Source of the DNA: Pseudopedobacter saltans DSM 12145
GTDB taxonomy: Bacteria; Bacteroidota; Bacteroidia; Sphingobacteriales; Sphingobacteriaceae
Direction of reading: 5' to 3'
DNA: 64,000 bases
Assembly: GCF_000190735.1 (NCBI RefSeq)
Contig: NC_015177.1
Coordinates: forward strand, 4,526,001 to 4,590,000
Made by a program: the position numbers and the translations under genes. The number at the start of each line of letters is the position of its first letter. The stretch's first letter is position 1. Under the pieces are notes generated by a model that saw only the letters and a list, made by a program, of their open reading frames with translations, ran no database searches and was not told where the DNA came from. Of the stretch, positions 26,980 through 36,507 are shown in pieces.

Positions 26980-27270
26980 ATGTCTGTTTTAGCAAAAAAA
27001 TTAGATCATGTTCTGGACCGCACCCAGGATTTGATAAAATTGGCAAAGGCTTTACAGGAACATAATGACCTTTTAAGTCTTGAAAATCAATCCTTAAAGG
27101 TTGCTTTGACAACCAGTGAGGATAAACGAAAAGAGCTGGAAGAAACGGTTCGTGTTTTGAAGCTAGCGAAGAGTCTTGAAGGGACAAATGAAAAAACACT
27201 TGACATAAAACAAAAAATTAACGAATTTGTGCGGGAAATAGATAAATGTATTGTATTACTTAAAAAGTAA
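26980..27270 (+). CDS. Small coiled-coil protein upstream of zapA
   Basis: This 96-residue protein is dominated by heptad-like sequence (LAKALQEHNDLLSLENQSLK, LEETVRVLKLAKSLEG), indicating a coiled coil with no other domain. It lies between pheT (6 bp) and zapA (25 bp) on the same strand. Position and type suggest a division-ring accessory protein, analogous to ZapB, which is a short coiled coil. Sequence alone does not prove it. Confidence 0.75.
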   Translation: MSVLAKKLDHVLDRTQDLIKLAKALQEHNDLLSLENQSLKVALTTSEDKRKELEETVRVLKLAKSLEGTNEKTLDIKQKINEFVREIDKCIVLLKK

Positions 27271-27295
27271 TACATAGTGAAACAGAAACTCTAAT

Positions 27296-27592
27296 ATGGG
27301 AGATATCTCCATAAAGATAAATATTGCTGATCGTGTCTATCCTTTAAAGATAGATGCTGATGAAGAGGAATTAGTGCGGAGGGCTGCTAAATTGATAAAT
27401 GACCGTATAAAAGAATTTCAGGAAAATTATGCGGTGAAAGACAAGCAAGATTTGCTTTCGATGTGTGTGCTGCATTATGCTACATCCTCTTTGAAAGCAG
27501 AAAAAAAGGCTAGTAACGAGGATACGGATCTGGCTGAGAAGGTTTACAATTTAGATAGCGTGTTGACAGATTTTTTTAGGGAAGATAAATAA
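27296..27592 (+). CDS. zapA: Cell division protein ZapA
   Basis: This 98-residue protein has the ZapA pattern: ISIKINIADRVYPLKIDADE, EELVRRAAKLINDRIKEFQE, then a helical C-terminus. ZapA forms tetramers that bundle FtsZ filaments at the division site. It follows the small coiled-coil gene by 25 bp and likely shares its message. The 6S RNA candidate starts 41 bp after its stop, a neighbourhood also seen in Proteobacteria. Confidence 0.9.
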   Translation: MGDISIKINIADRVYPLKIDADEEELVRRAAKLINDRIKEFQENYAVKDKQDLLSMCVLHYATSSLKAEKKASNEDTDLAEKVYNLDSVLTDFFREDK

Positions 27593-27633
27593 ATACATTC
27601 GTTCTTTATATATAAATGAGTTTTAAGAAATTT

Positions 27634-27813
27634 AACCGCAGTTAAATTTTAGGTTTCACTATTAAAAACTTAACGTTTCAATATCAAAAAAGGTAACTTA
27701 CACAAGTTTTTGTTTTATCTTCGATAAGAAGATCATCCTGAAAACTTTTACCTTAAACCTGCAATTAGAAGTTTACAATACATGAAATCTAAAATTAATT
27801 GCGGTTTTTTTTT
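27634..27813 (+). ncRNA. ssrS: 6S RNA candidate
   Basis: The 180-nt stretch between zapA and rny folds on itself almost end to end. The 5' arm AACCGCAGTTAAATTTTAG (27634-27652) pairs with a 3' arm ending TTAATTGCGGTT, leaving only small bulges. An inner pairing AAGGTAA/TTACCTT and a terminal hairpin ATCTTC/GAAGAT complete a long rod with a loose centre. The 3' end runs into a T-run of nine. Size, rod-with-bubble shape, built-in terminator and position beside zapA all fit 6S RNA, which binds RNA polymerase holoenzyme. No covariance search was run. Confidence 0.72.
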
Positions 27814-27831
27814 AAAATTTAAAAACACTTT

Positions 27832-29394
27832 ATGGAATTTTTTATTTATCTCGCTATAGCCATTATTGCCTTCGGAGGAGGAGTTTTAGCTGGAAGATAT
27901 TTGCTGAGACAGCTACTTAAACAGCAGGAAATTGCTGCCCAAACCAAAGTTAAAAAGATATTAAAAGACGCGGAAGTTAATGCTGAACTATTAAAGAAGA
28001 ATAAACTTCTAGAAGCAAAGGAGAAATTTTTGCAGTTGAAAGCTGATCACGAACAGGAGGTTAACCAGCGTAACCAGGTTGTGGCACAGAAAGAAAATAC
28101 TTTGAAACAAAAAGAACAATCTTTAAATCAAAAGCTGGAAAATCAAAACAGAAAAGAGCAGGAATTAGATAATCAGCGAAAAAAATTAGACCATCAACTT
28201 GAGATTGTTGAAAAGAAGCAAGAGGAGGTAGAGGCGCTTAAGGCTCAACATATCAAAGAATTGGAAAATGTAGCGGGGTTATCTGCTGAAGAAGCCAAAT
28301 CTCAACTGGAAGCCAATTTGAAAGAGGAAGCCAGAACAAATGCTATGGTACATATTAAAGATATCGTAGACGAGGCTAAACTTACCGCTGCAAAAGAGGC
28401 TAAAAAAGTTGTAATACAGACTATCCAGAGAACTGCAACTGAATCGGCTATCGAAAATACTGTGTCAATCTTTAATATCGAAAATGATGAAATTAAAGGT
28501 CGTATTATTGGTAGAGAAGGTAGAAACATCAGAGCTTTAGAAGCGGCCACAGGAATTGAAATTATTGTTGATGACACACCTGAAGCTATTATTCTTTCTG
28601 GTTTTGATCCTGTGAGACGCGAAATTGCCCGTTTGGCATTGCACCGTTTGGTAACGGACGGTCGTATACATCCTGCGAGAATAGAGGAAGTTGTTGCGAA
28701 AACTCAAAAGCAAATTGAAGAAGAAATTGTAGAAATAGGTGAGAGGACTGTTATTGATTTGGGTATTCACGGTTTGCATCCCGAATTGATAAGGATGGTA
28801 GGTCGTATGAGATACCGTTCTTCTTATGGTCAGAACTTATTGCAACACTCCAGGGAGGTAGCTAACTTCTGTGCTACAATGGCCTCAGAATTAGGTTTAA
28901 ATGCCAAATTGGCTAAAAGAGCTGGGCTTTTACATGATATTGGAAAGGTGCCAGACGACAATCCGGAATTACCTCATGCAATATTAGGTATGCAATTGGC
29001 AGAGAAATATAAGGAGCATCCTGATGTTTGTAATGCTATTGGTGCTCACCATGACGAAATTGAAATGACATCTTTAATTTCTCCAATTGTACAGGCCTGT
29101 GATGCTATTTCTGGCGCAAGACCAGGTGCAAGAAGAGAAGTAGTGGAAAGCTATATCCGCAGGTTGAAAGAGTTGGAAAGTTTGGCTATGTCTTATCCGG
29201 GAGTAGAGAAAACGTTTGCGATTCAGGCGGGTAGAGAGCTTAGGGTTGTTGTAGAGAGCGAGAAAATCAGCGATGCTCAATCAGAGATTTTAGCAGCGGA
29301 TATATCCAACAGAATTCAAACAGAAATGACTTATCCGGGGCAAATCAAGGTTACGGTAATCAGAGAAACAAGGTCTGTGGCTTACGCGAAATAA
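27832..29394 (+). CDS. rny: Ribonuclease Y
   Basis: This 520-residue protein has the full RNase Y order: an N-terminal membrane anchor (about residues 2-22), a long coiled coil to about residue 200, a KH domain with [19 protein letters not shown] near 223, and an HD domain with LLHDIGK near 365. It is a membrane-bound endoribonuclease that starts mRNA decay. The start at 27832 lies 18 bp after the end of the 6S-like RNA. Confidence 0.95.
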   Translation: MEFFIYLAIAIIAFGGGVLAGRYLLRQLLKQQEIAAQTKVKKILKDAEVNAELLKKNKLLEAKEKFLQLKADHEQEVNQRNQVVAQKENTLKQKEQSLNQKLENQNRKEQELDNQRKKLDHQLEIVEKKQEEVEALKAQHIKELENVAGLSAEEAKSQLEANLKEEARTNAMVHIKDIVDEAKLTAAKEAKKVVIQTIQRTATESAIENTVSIFNIENDEIKGRIIGREGRNIRALEAATGIEIIVDDTPEAIILSGFDPVRREIARLALHRLVTDGRIHPARIEEVVAKTQKQIEEEIVEIGERTVIDLGIHGLHPELIRMVGRMRYRSSYGQNLLQHSREVANFCATMASELGLNAKLAKRAGLLHDIGKVPDDNPELPHAILGMQLAEKYKEHPDVCNAIGAHHDEIEMTSLISPIVQACDAISGARPGARREVVESYIRRLKELESLAMSYPGVEKTFAIQAGRELRVVVESEKISDAQSEILAADISNRIQTEMTYPGQIKVTVIRETRSVAYAK

Positions 29395-29428
29395 GCCTTT
29401 AAGATTATATATTTTAATTTAAAAATGG

Positions 29429-29460
29429 ATAAGCGGTGACATTAACATGTCATCGCTTAT
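29429..29460 (+). terminator. Hairpin after rny, probable terminator
   Basis: ATAAGCGGTGACA pairs with TGTCATCGCTTAT with one G-T mismatch pair. The following T-run is weak, so its strength is uncertain. Confidence 0.55.
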
Positions 29461-29470
29461 TATGTATAAT

Positions 29471-29977
29471 ATGAAGCAGAAAGTAGAAGAACAAAGGAAT
29501 GTAGATAAAATGTTATCAGATTATGGAACTTACCATTTTAATCAAGCTAATTTTATTATTCAGGTAATTTTTCTGCCATTGCTTATTTTTAGTTTAATGG
29601 GCTTAATTACGGCTACTCCGTTCCCATATTTAGCTTTTTTGGGTAAATACAATATGTTTATAAATTGGTTTTCAATTGTATTAGCACTGGCTATCTATTA
29701 TTACTTAAAACAATCTCCTTTACTGTCCTATATTATGCTTTTTACATTTGGTGCGCTATACTTTTTTATAGTTCAATTGGAATATGTGGAGCAGGCTGGG
29801 GGGATTAAATTATGGGAAATAAGTTTGCTTATTTTTGTGGTTTCTTTGCTCTTCTTATTATTAGGAAATCAAAATGAAGAACATAAATTGCCGTTATCCC
29901 AATTTTGGAAAAAAATTATTATAGGACCTATCTGGTTATGGAGCCTGGTTCTTAAGCGTTTCAATTTGAAATATTAG
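29471..29977 (+). CDS. Small membrane protein of unknown function
   Basis: This protein has about 168 residues, with a polar N-terminus (MKQKVEEQRNVDKMLSDYG), four hydrophobic segments and a short cytoplasmic tail. I recognise no family. An earlier ATG at 29447 lies inside the hairpin that follows rny, so the ATG at 29471 is the better start. It sits alone, and a terminator-like hairpin follows at 30081. Confidence 0.6.
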   Translation: MKQKVEEQRNVDKMLSDYGTYHFNQANFIIQVIFLPLLIFSLMGLITATPFPYLAFLGKYNMFINWFSIVLALAIYYYLKQSPLLSYIMLFTFGALYFFIVQLEYVEQAGGIKLWEISLLIFVVSLLFLLLGNQNEEHKLPLSQFWKKIIIGPIWLWSLVLKRFNLKY

Positions 29978-30080
29978 GTTTACAAGATCTGGTGTTTTTT
30001 TATATACCCTTCCGATCATTACGCGGTTATGATAGAACTGAAATTACCGAAGTAATTTTTGTGATATTAATTAATTCTTT

Positions 30081-30115
30081 ATCCTAGTCTTTTACTAATA
30101 GAGGCTGGGATTTTT
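30081..30115 (+). terminator. Probable terminator
   Basis: ATCCTAGTCT pairs with AGGCTGGGAT, including G-U pairs, and is followed by TTTTT. Confidence 0.55.
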
Positions 30116-30755
30116 AAATGTTCAGGAAACTAAATTTAACACGTAATAATCATTGCCGATTTTATTCATACAAGCTTAATCTACAATTTTTACTTAAGTA
30201 ATAGTGTTTGTTCTCTTTTGCAAGGGTAAAAGTACTTTTTTAGTGTGATAACTGTGGATCGAGTTAGGTTTATTAACAGCGGATTTATAATGTTCTAAAT
30301 TTAGTAGTTTTCCTATTTGTGCTTTAAAAGAACTACTAACCTATTAGATATACTGAATTTTTGTTGATCGCTATTTCTTTTTGTTTTTATTTCTTTTTTT
30401 ATTAATTTGATTTTCGTTTCTTTTTGTTTTAGGTGATTGTTGAAATAGCAACAGATTAAGCGAGGAAAATCTGTTTAAGCGGCAGAGAAATGGTCCACAT
30501 TGTTTATGGAACTGTTTTAAAGGCAGTAAATAATTTTTTGAATACTTATTGTGAAAAGTACACTTTGTGTTTTGATTCGTAAATATTTAATATTAATTTC
30601 AGTCCGAATAAACCGATTTTAAAATATAATAAATGGTTGCTTAAGGATTTAGTGCTGTTTTAAAATAGAAACTCAATTTCTATTGCTTTATTTAAATCAG
30701 AACGTCACCTCAAAACAACAAATTTGTATAAGATAAAATGTAACCTAAATAAAAA
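30116..30755. other. 640 bp leader region before the GMC operon, no gene seen
   Basis: This AT-rich stretch contains a long T-rich tract near 30365-30430. I found no credible frame, tRNA or known riboswitch. It could hold the promoter of the downstream operon, but no clear -33/-7 pair stands out. Confidence 0.4.
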
Positions 30756-32435
30756 ATGGCGAAAAATGTTTATGATGCAATAGTCATTGGATCAGGAATT
30801 TCTGGCGGATGGGCAGCCAAAGAGCTCACAGAAAAGGGACTTAAAACAATTGTTTTAGAAAGAGGGCGAAATATAGAGCACATTAAAGACTATACAGCGG
30901 CTACCAAAGCGCCCTGGGAGTTTCCTCATAGAGGAAGAAGGACACAAGAACTTATCAAAGAATACCCGGTATTAAGCAGAGATTATCCTTTAAATGAGAA
31001 GAACCCGGACTTTTGGGTAAACGAAAAGGAATCTCCATACGTAGAGGTTAAAAGGTTTGACTGGTTTAGAGGTTATCATGTTGGTGGGAGATCATTGATG
31101 TGGGGAAGACAATCTTACCGTTGGTCTGATCTTGATTTCGAGGCAAATCTGAAAGAAGGGATTGCGGTTGACTGGCCTGTTCGTTATAAAGAAATAGCGC
31201 CGTGGTATAGTTACGTTGAAAAGTTTGCAGGTATAAGTGGCTCAAAAGAAGGATTATCCCAACTTCCGGATAGTGAGTTTTTGCCGGCAATGGAAATGAA
31301 CTGTGTAGAAAAAGATGTTGCTGCGCGTATAAAATCGAATTTTAACGGTTACAGGGATATGATTATCGGTCGTGTAGCTCATGTTACTGGTCCGCATTTA
31401 AACAGAAGCAATTGCCAATATAGAAACAAATGTGTTTTAGGTTGTCCTTTCGGTGGATATTTTAGTACGCAATCTTCTACATTACCTGCTGCCATGGCTA
31501 CTGGTAATCTCACGCTGCGACCTTTCTCTATTGTTACAAGAATATTATATGATAAGGATACAAAAAAAGCAACAGGAGTAGAGATTATTGATGCTCAAAC
31601 CAACGAAACTATAGAATACAAAGCTAAAGTTATTTTCGTTTGTGCTTCTACGTTAAATTCTACCTGGGTACTTATGAATTCTGCAACAGATGTTTGGGAA
31701 GGTGGATTAGGAAGTAGCAGTGGTGAGTTGGGACACAACCTGATGGATCATCACTTCAGAACGGGAGCTTCGGGAGAAGCAGAAGGTTATGATGATAAAT
31801 ATTATTTTGGAAGAAGACCTAATGGAATTTATATTCCCCGATTCAGAAACTTCAGAGACGATAAACGTGATTATTTAAGAGGTTTTGGATATCAGGGAGG
31901 AGCTAGCAGAGATGGTTGGAGCCGTGAAATTGCAGAACTAAGTATAGGTGCTGAACTTAAAGAAGCTTTATCTCAACCGGGGCCGTGGAAGATGGGAATT
32001 ACCGGATTCGGTGAGATTCTTCCATATCACGAAAATCGTATTTCCTTAGATAAAAATGTCAAAGATAAATGGGGATTACCTGTTTTAGCTATTGATGCAG
32101 AAATAAAGGAAAACGAGAAAAAAATGCGTATTGATATGGCGAATGATGCCAAAGAAATGCTGGAAGCAGCAGGACTTAAAAACGTTCGTACACATGATTC
32201 AGGATATGGGTTTGGACAGGGTATTCATGAAATGGGAACAGCAAGAATGGGACATGATCCAAAAACGTCTGTTTTAAATAAATATAACCAGGTTTGGGAT
32301 GCTAAAAACGTATTTGTTACAGATGGTTCTTTCATGACTTCCGGAGCTTGTGTTAATCCCTCCTTAACTTATATGGCGTTTACTGCAAGGGCCGTAGATT
32401 ACGCGGTTTCTGAATTAAAGAAAAAGAATATTTGA
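30756..32435 (+). CDS. GMC-family FAD oxidoreductase, probable glycoside 3-dehydrogenase large subunit
   Basis: This 559-residue flavoprotein has the FAD-binding motif AIVIGSGISGGWAAKEL (residues 8-24), ending ERG after the second strand. Further GMC motifs include GGRSLMWGRQ, HEMGTARMG and the C-terminal NPSLTYMAF. It lacks an export signal, but the small subunit downstream carries a twin-arginine lipoprotein signal, so it is likely exported as a passenger. With a gluconate-dehydrogenase subunit 3-like protein and a cytochrome c in the same operon, it fits the glucoside 3-dehydrogenase complexes that oxidise C3 of glucosides to 3-keto forms. The exact sugar is not known. Confidence 0.85.
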   Translation: MAKNVYDAIVIGSGISGGWAAKELTEKGLKTIVLERGRNIEHIKDYTAATKAPWEFPHRGRRTQELIKEYPVLSRDYPLNEKNPDFWVNEKESPYVEVKRFDWFRGYHVGGRSLMWGRQSYRWSDLDFEANLKEGIAVDWPVRYKEIAPWYSYVEKFAGISGSKEGLSQLPDSEFLPAMEMNCVEKDVAARIKSNFNGYRDMIIGRVAHVTGPHLNRSNCQYRNKCVLGCPFGGYFSTQSSTLPAAMATGNLTLRPFSIVTRILYDKDTKKATGVEIIDAQTNETIEYKAKVIFVCASTLNSTWVLMNSATDVWEGGLGSSSGELGHNLMDHHFRTGASGEAEGYDDKYYFGRRPNGIYIPRFRNFRDDKRDYLRGFGYQGGASRDGWSREIAELSIGAELKEALSQPGPWKMGITGFGEILPYHENRISLDKNVKDKWGLPVLAIDAEIKENEKKMRIDMANDAKEMLEAAGLKNVRTHDSGYGFGQGIHEMGTARMGHDPKTSVLNKYNQVWDAKNVFVTDGSFMTSGACVNPSLTYMAFTARAVDYAVSELKKKNI

Positions 32436-32535
32436 TTTATTGTAATCGATGTTTTTGATTGGCAGATGTGTAAATTGTCGCTTCTCAAAAATATCGATTT
32501 GATAAGAATGGATGGTTAATGACCATGACTAAATT

Positions 32536-33108
32536 ATGAACAGAAGAGAAGCGATATCCTCCGTAGCGTTCTTGTTGGGAGGAACAATTATTGGCAGTCA
32601 GGCTTTTATTTTAAGTGGTTGTTCATCTTCAATTAAAGATGTGCAGGATCTGTTTTCAAAAGAAAACATACAGCTTATGGATGAAGTGGCCGAAACTATT
32701 ATTCCGAAAACATCTACACCTGGAGCTAAAGATGCTAAAGTGGGTGAATTTATGGCGATAATGGTTAAGGATTGCTATAGCGAACCAGATCAGAAAACGT
32801 TTATAGACGGCCTTCAAAAGATAGAGGATATTTCTAAAAAGAATTATTCTAAAAACTTTGTCGATTGTAGTCCGGAACAGCGTAAGACAATTTTAGAAGG
32901 TTTAGATAAAGAACAAAAAGAATATCAGCAGACAAAGAAAGAAGAAGATCCTCAGCATTTCTTTAGAATGATTAAAGAACTGGTGTTGTTCGGTTACTTT
33001 ACTTCTGAAGAAGGCGGAAATCATAATTTGACATATGTAGAAGTTCCTGGAAGATTTGATGGGTGTATTCCTTATAAAAAAGGAGATCCCGTGTATTTGA
33101 ACCCTTAA
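32536..33108 (+). CDS. Gluconate 2-dehydrogenase subunit 3-like protein (dehydrogenase small subunit)
   Basis: This 190-residue protein starts MNRREAISSV with a twin arginine, followed by a hydrophobic stretch and the lipobox LSGC (Cys29). It would therefore be exported folded and lipid-anchored. The rest matches the gluconate 2-dehydrogenase subunit 3 family, which escorts and anchors GMC flavoproteins. The partner is the oxidoreductase encoded 100 bp upstream. The stop codon nearly touches the next gene, an operon sign. Confidence 0.85.
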   Translation: MNRREAISSVAFLLGGTIIGSQAFILSGCSSSIKDVQDLFSKENIQLMDEVAETIIPKTSTPGAKDAKVGEFMAIMVKDCYSEPDQKTFIDGLQKIEDISKKNYSKNFVDCSPEQRKTILEGLDKEQKEYQQTKKEEDPQHFFRMIKELVLFGYFTSEEGGNHNLTYVEVPGRFDGCIPYKKGDPVYLNP

Positions 33109-33114
33109 TTGAAG

Positions 33115-34260
33115 ATGAGAAAATTAAAGTTAGCAATGATCGGTGGTGGTCCGGGCGCTTTTATCGGAGCGGTCCATAGGATAGCCGCTAGGATGGATAA
33201 TTTATATGATATTGTCGCTGGCTCTTTTAGTAGCTCAGCAGAAAAATCAAAGATAACAGCCAAAGAATTAGGTATATCTCCTGATAGAGCTTATGCAACT
33301 TATCAGGATTTAATTAATAAGGAAAAGCAGTTGCCGGAAGACGTCAGAGTGGATGTTGTTTGTATTGTTACCCCGAATCATCTGCATTTTGAGCCAGCAA
33401 AACTAGCTTTAGAAAATGGCTTTCATGTTATTTTAGACAAGCCAATAACCCTGGCACTATCAGAAGCTAAAGAATTGAAAAAGCTTCAAAAAGAAAGTGG
33501 GAAAGAGCTTTTACTTACCCATACCTATACGGGGTATCCAATGGTTAAAGAGGCTAAACAACAAATAGCCAGTGGTGCTCTAGGGAAAATCAGGAAAGTT
33601 TATGTAGAATATCCACAAGGGTGGTTAAGTAATGCGGTAGAAAGTAAACAAGCCGACTGGCGAACAGATCCTTCTAAAAGTGGTATAGCAGGTGCTATGG
33701 GAGATATAGGAACACATGCTTTTAATCTGGCTGAATATGTTAGCGGACTGGAAGTCAATAAGCTTTGCGCAGATATCAATACAGTAGTGCCTAACAGAAG
33801 GCTAGATGATGACGGCGCTGTATTGCTTAGGTTTAATAATGGAGCGAGCGGAGTACTGATGGCTACTCAAATTGCAGCTGGAGAAGAAAATAAGGTAAAA
33901 ATCAGGGCGTATGGAGAAAAAGGTGGTTTGGAATGGCATCAGGAAGATGCTAATTCATTAATGATGAAATGGCTTGATGCTCCCGCTCAAATTTTTAGAA
34001 CTGGTGGAAGTTATGTGAGCTCTTTTGCTTCTCACAATACAAGAACTCCGGCGGGTCACCCGGAAGGATATTTAGAAGCCTTTGCTAATTTATATAGGAA
34101 TTTTGCACTAACTGTTCTGTTAAAGAAAGAAGGAAAAGAGGTGCCAAAAGAATACCTGGATTTTCCTGGCGTTGAAGAGGGTATTAGAGGCATGGCTTTT
34201 ATAGAAACTGTTATCGCTTCTGGAAAATCAGACGAAAAATGGGTTGAATTAACTATTTAA
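33115..34260 (+). CDS. Gfo/Idh/MocA-family oxidoreductase
   Basis: This is a 381-residue cytoplasmic-type protein with an N-terminal Rossmann motif AMIGGGPGAF and the family segment ILDKPITLALSEAKEL, a version of the EKP motif. The C-terminal domain is the usual alpha/beta sheet of the family. These enzymes oxidise or reduce sugar hydroxyls, often forming or reducing 3-keto sugars with NAD. I chose the ATG at 33115; a TTG at 33109 would add two residues. Its place in this operon suggests it handles a 3-keto sugar inside the cell, probably reducing it back. Confidence 0.88.
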   Translation: MRKLKLAMIGGGPGAFIGAVHRIAARMDNLYDIVAGSFSSSAEKSKITAKELGISPDRAYATYQDLINKEKQLPEDVRVDVVCIVTPNHLHFEPAKLALENGFHVILDKPITLALSEAKELKKLQKESGKELLLTHTYTGYPMVKEAKQQIASGALGKIRKVYVEYPQGWLSNAVESKQADWRTDPSKSGIAGAMGDIGTHAFNLAEYVSGLEVNKLCADINTVVPNRRLDDDGAVLLRFNNGASGVLMATQIAAGEENKVKIRAYGEKGGLEWHQEDANSLMMKWLDAPAQIFRTGGSYVSSFASHNTRTPAGHPEGYLEAFANLYRNFALTVLLKKEGKEVPKEYLDFPGVEEGIRGMAFIETVIASGKSDEKWVELTI

Positions 34261-34319
34261 TATTGAGTAGTGTGTAGCGTATAGAGATTACGTATTACTT
34301 AATATTCATACTTCTTAAT

Positions 34320-35375
34320 ATGATGAAAACAATTAAAGGGCCTGGTTTATTTATTGCGCAGTTTATTTCGGATACTGCTCCACATGATAATCTGGACAAC
34401 ATCTGTAAATGGGCAAAGGGCTTAGGTTTTAAGGGACTGCAACTACCTACTTTGGATGCAAGATTTATAGATTTAAAGCAGGCAGCTGAAAGTAAAACAT
34501 ATGCAGATGAGCTTAAAGGTAGAATCAATTCGCATGGTTTAGAAATAACCGAACTTTCTACGCATTTGCAGGGACAACTGGTAGCAGTGCATCCTGCGTA
34601 TAACGAATTATTTAATGCATTTGCCCCGCAAGAATATCACAAAGATTTTAAAGCCAGAACAGAATGGGCTATTCAACAGCTTAAATATGCAGCGAAAGCT
34701 TCCAGAAATTTAGGTTTGGATGCACATGTTACCTTTAGTGGAGCATTGCTTTGGCCTTATGTTTATCCGTGGCCACAAAGATCTCCTGGGTTGGTAGAAG
34801 CTGGTTTTGACGAATTGGCGAAAAGATGGAAACCCTTATTGGATGTTTTTGAAGATAATGGAGTTGATCTTTGTTATGAATTGCATGCAGGAGAAGATTT
34901 ACATGATGGCGTTAGTTTCGAGATGTTTCTGGAGCGGGTAAATAATCATCCAAGGGCTAATTTGTTATACGATCCCTCTCATTTTATTATTCAGTGTTTA
35001 GATTATCTGGAATATATCGATATCTATCATGAACGTATAAAAATGTTCCATGTAAAAGATGCAGAGTTTAATCCTACCGGGAGACAGGGAGTTTATGGTG
35101 GTTATCAGAACTGGGTAGACCGGGCCGGAAGGTTCAGGTCTTTGGGAGATGGACAGGTAGATTTTAAGTCTATTTTTAGTAAAATGGCACAATATGGATT
35201 TGAAGGTTGGGCTGTTTTAGAATGGGAATGTGCGATTAAGCATCCTGAAGATGGAGCTAAAGAAGGCGCTCAGTTTATCAAAGATCATATTATCAGGGTT
35301 ACCGAAAAGGCTTTTGACGATTTTGCCAAATCCGGAGGGAATGATAGTTTCAACAAACAAATTTTAGGTATATAA
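34320..35375 (+). CDS. Sugar phosphate isomerase/epimerase-like TIM-barrel protein
   Basis: This is a 351-residue AP-endonuclease-2-like TIM barrel. Metal-ligand-type residues are seen in CYELHAGEDLHDG, NLLYDPSHFIIQ, MFHVKDAEFNP and VLEWECA. Related enzymes isomerise or epimerise sugars, and some act on 3-keto-glycosides or their products. It lacks a signal peptide. It lies inside the operon with the dehydrogenase, cytochrome c and DUF1080 genes; the cytochrome gene follows after 5 bp. Confidence 0.85.
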   Translation: MMKTIKGPGLFIAQFISDTAPHDNLDNICKWAKGLGFKGLQLPTLDARFIDLKQAAESKTYADELKGRINSHGLEITELSTHLQGQLVAVHPAYNELFNAFAPQEYHKDFKARTEWAIQQLKYAAKASRNLGLDAHVTFSGALLWPYVYPWPQRSPGLVEAGFDELAKRWKPLLDVFEDNGVDLCYELHAGEDLHDGVSFEMFLERVNNHPRANLLYDPSHFIIQCLDYLEYIDIYHERIKMFHVKDAEFNPTGRQGVYGGYQNWVDRAGRFRSLGDGQVDFKSIFSKMAQYGFEGWAVLEWECAIKHPEDGAKEGAQFIKDHIIRVTEKAFDDFAKSGGNDSFNKQILGI

Positions 35376-35380
35376 TTTTT

Positions 35381-35761
35381 ATGAAGAGAAAGTATTTATT
35401 AATGCCGGTCCTGATTTTTCTAATATATGCATGTGGTGGACAAAGTAATCAGCAAGCAAATAACACAGCAGGGTCAGATACAAAAGCCACAGCAGTAAAG
35501 CAAGAGCATAAAGGCAAACAGCTCATCGCTAAATCTGATTGTTCTGCATGTCATTCTGATAAAAATAAAATTGTAGGGCCATCTTATACAGATGTGGCAA
35601 ACAAGTACGATAATACACCTGAAAATCATCAATATTTAACTGAAAAAATAGTAAAAGGAGGCTCAGGGGTTTGGGGAGATGTGCCTATGACACCACATCC
35701 ACAACTTAGCGAAGCTGATCTTAAAGAAATGGTAAATTATATATTCACATTAAAACATTAG
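35381..35761 (+). CDS. Small lipoprotein c-type cytochrome
   Basis: This 126-residue lipoprotein has the lipobox LIYAC (Cys18), a Ser/Gln/Asn-rich linker and a cytochrome c domain. Heme is bound at CSACH (residues 54-58); the likely axial Met is Met103 in VPMTPHP. It would accept electrons from the GMC flavoprotein on the periplasmic side and pass them to the respiratory chain. It starts 5 bp after the TIM-barrel gene and ends 5 bp before the DUF1080 gene. Confidence 0.9.
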   Translation: MKRKYLLMPVLIFLIYACGGQSNQQANNTAGSDTKATAVKQEHKGKQLIAKSDCSACHSDKNKIVGPSYTDVANKYDNTPENHQYLTEKIVKGGSGVWGDVPMTPHPQLSEADLKEMVNYIFTLKH

Positions 35762-35766
35762 ACTAA

Positions 35767-36447
35767 ATGAAGAATTTTTTGTTCTTGCTTTCTATGATAT
35801 TTGTGACCAGCTCTTGTAGCGCACAAAAAACTAATTCCCAATGGGAAAACTTGTCAAGTCCGGATAAATGGCATACTTATGGCAAAAACGAAGTGACAAA
35901 AGCCTGGCAGTTTGAAAATGGTGTCTTATATTTCAATTCTAAGATTACGGACAAATCTCAGAAAGGCAATTTGATAACAAACGAAGCGTTTGAAAATTTT
36001 CATTTACAGTTAGAGTGGAAGATTTCACAAAAAGGCAATAGCGGAGTTATATTTTTGGTTAACGAAGATATTTCGAAATATAAAGAACCTTATTTAACAG
36101 GGCCGGAAATGCAGGTGCTGGATAATGATGGGCACCCTGATGGTAAAATATTTAAACACCGGGCAGGTGACTTATATGACTTAACTCCATGTAAACGTGA
36201 AACAGTAAAGCCTGTTGGAGAATGGAATAAAGCTGAAATCATATTGAAAAACGCCAAACTTACTTTTATTCTAAACGGAGAGAAAGTTGTCGAAACAACA
36301 ATGTGGGATGACGCCTGGAACAAAATGGTTGCAGAAAGTAAATTTAAAGCTATGCCGGACTTTGCAAAGTATAAACAAGGTAAAATCGCTTTACAGGACC
36401 ATGGTAACGATGTCTGGTATAGAAATATCAGAATTAAAAGATTGTAG
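35767..36447 (+). CDS. DUF1080 (3-keto-disaccharide hydrolase) lipoprotein
   Basis: This 226-residue lipoprotein has the lipobox TSSC (Cys17). The body is a concanavalin-like beta-sandwich with the DUF1080 pattern: GNLITNEAFENFHLQLEWKI, GNSGVIFLVNED, GPEMQVLDNDGHPDG and a WNKAEIILKN stretch. Members have been shown to cleave glycosides whose sugar carries a keto group at C3, by elimination rather than classic hydrolysis. In this operon it would act on products of the GMC dehydrogenase in the periplasm. Confidence 0.88.
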   Translation: MKNFLFLLSMIFVTSSCSAQKTNSQWENLSSPDKWHTYGKNEVTKAWQFENGVLYFNSKITDKSQKGNLITNEAFENFHLQLEWKISQKGNSGVIFLVNEDISKYKEPYLTGPEMQVLDNDGHPDGKIFKHRAGDLYDLTPCKRETVKPVGEWNKAEIILKNAKLTFILNGEKVVETTMWDDAWNKMVAESKFKAMPDFAKYKQGKIALQDHGNDVWYRNIRIKRL

Positions 36448-36507
36448 TTGTTGAGTATTAAGTATCAAGAGCTAGCAAATAAAATCAATTTTAACCAAAC
36501 CTAAATC

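Noticed and set aside
29447-29470. ATG at 29447 as start of the membrane protein
   Set aside because: It lies inside the hairpin after rny; ATG at 29471 gives a cleaner start.
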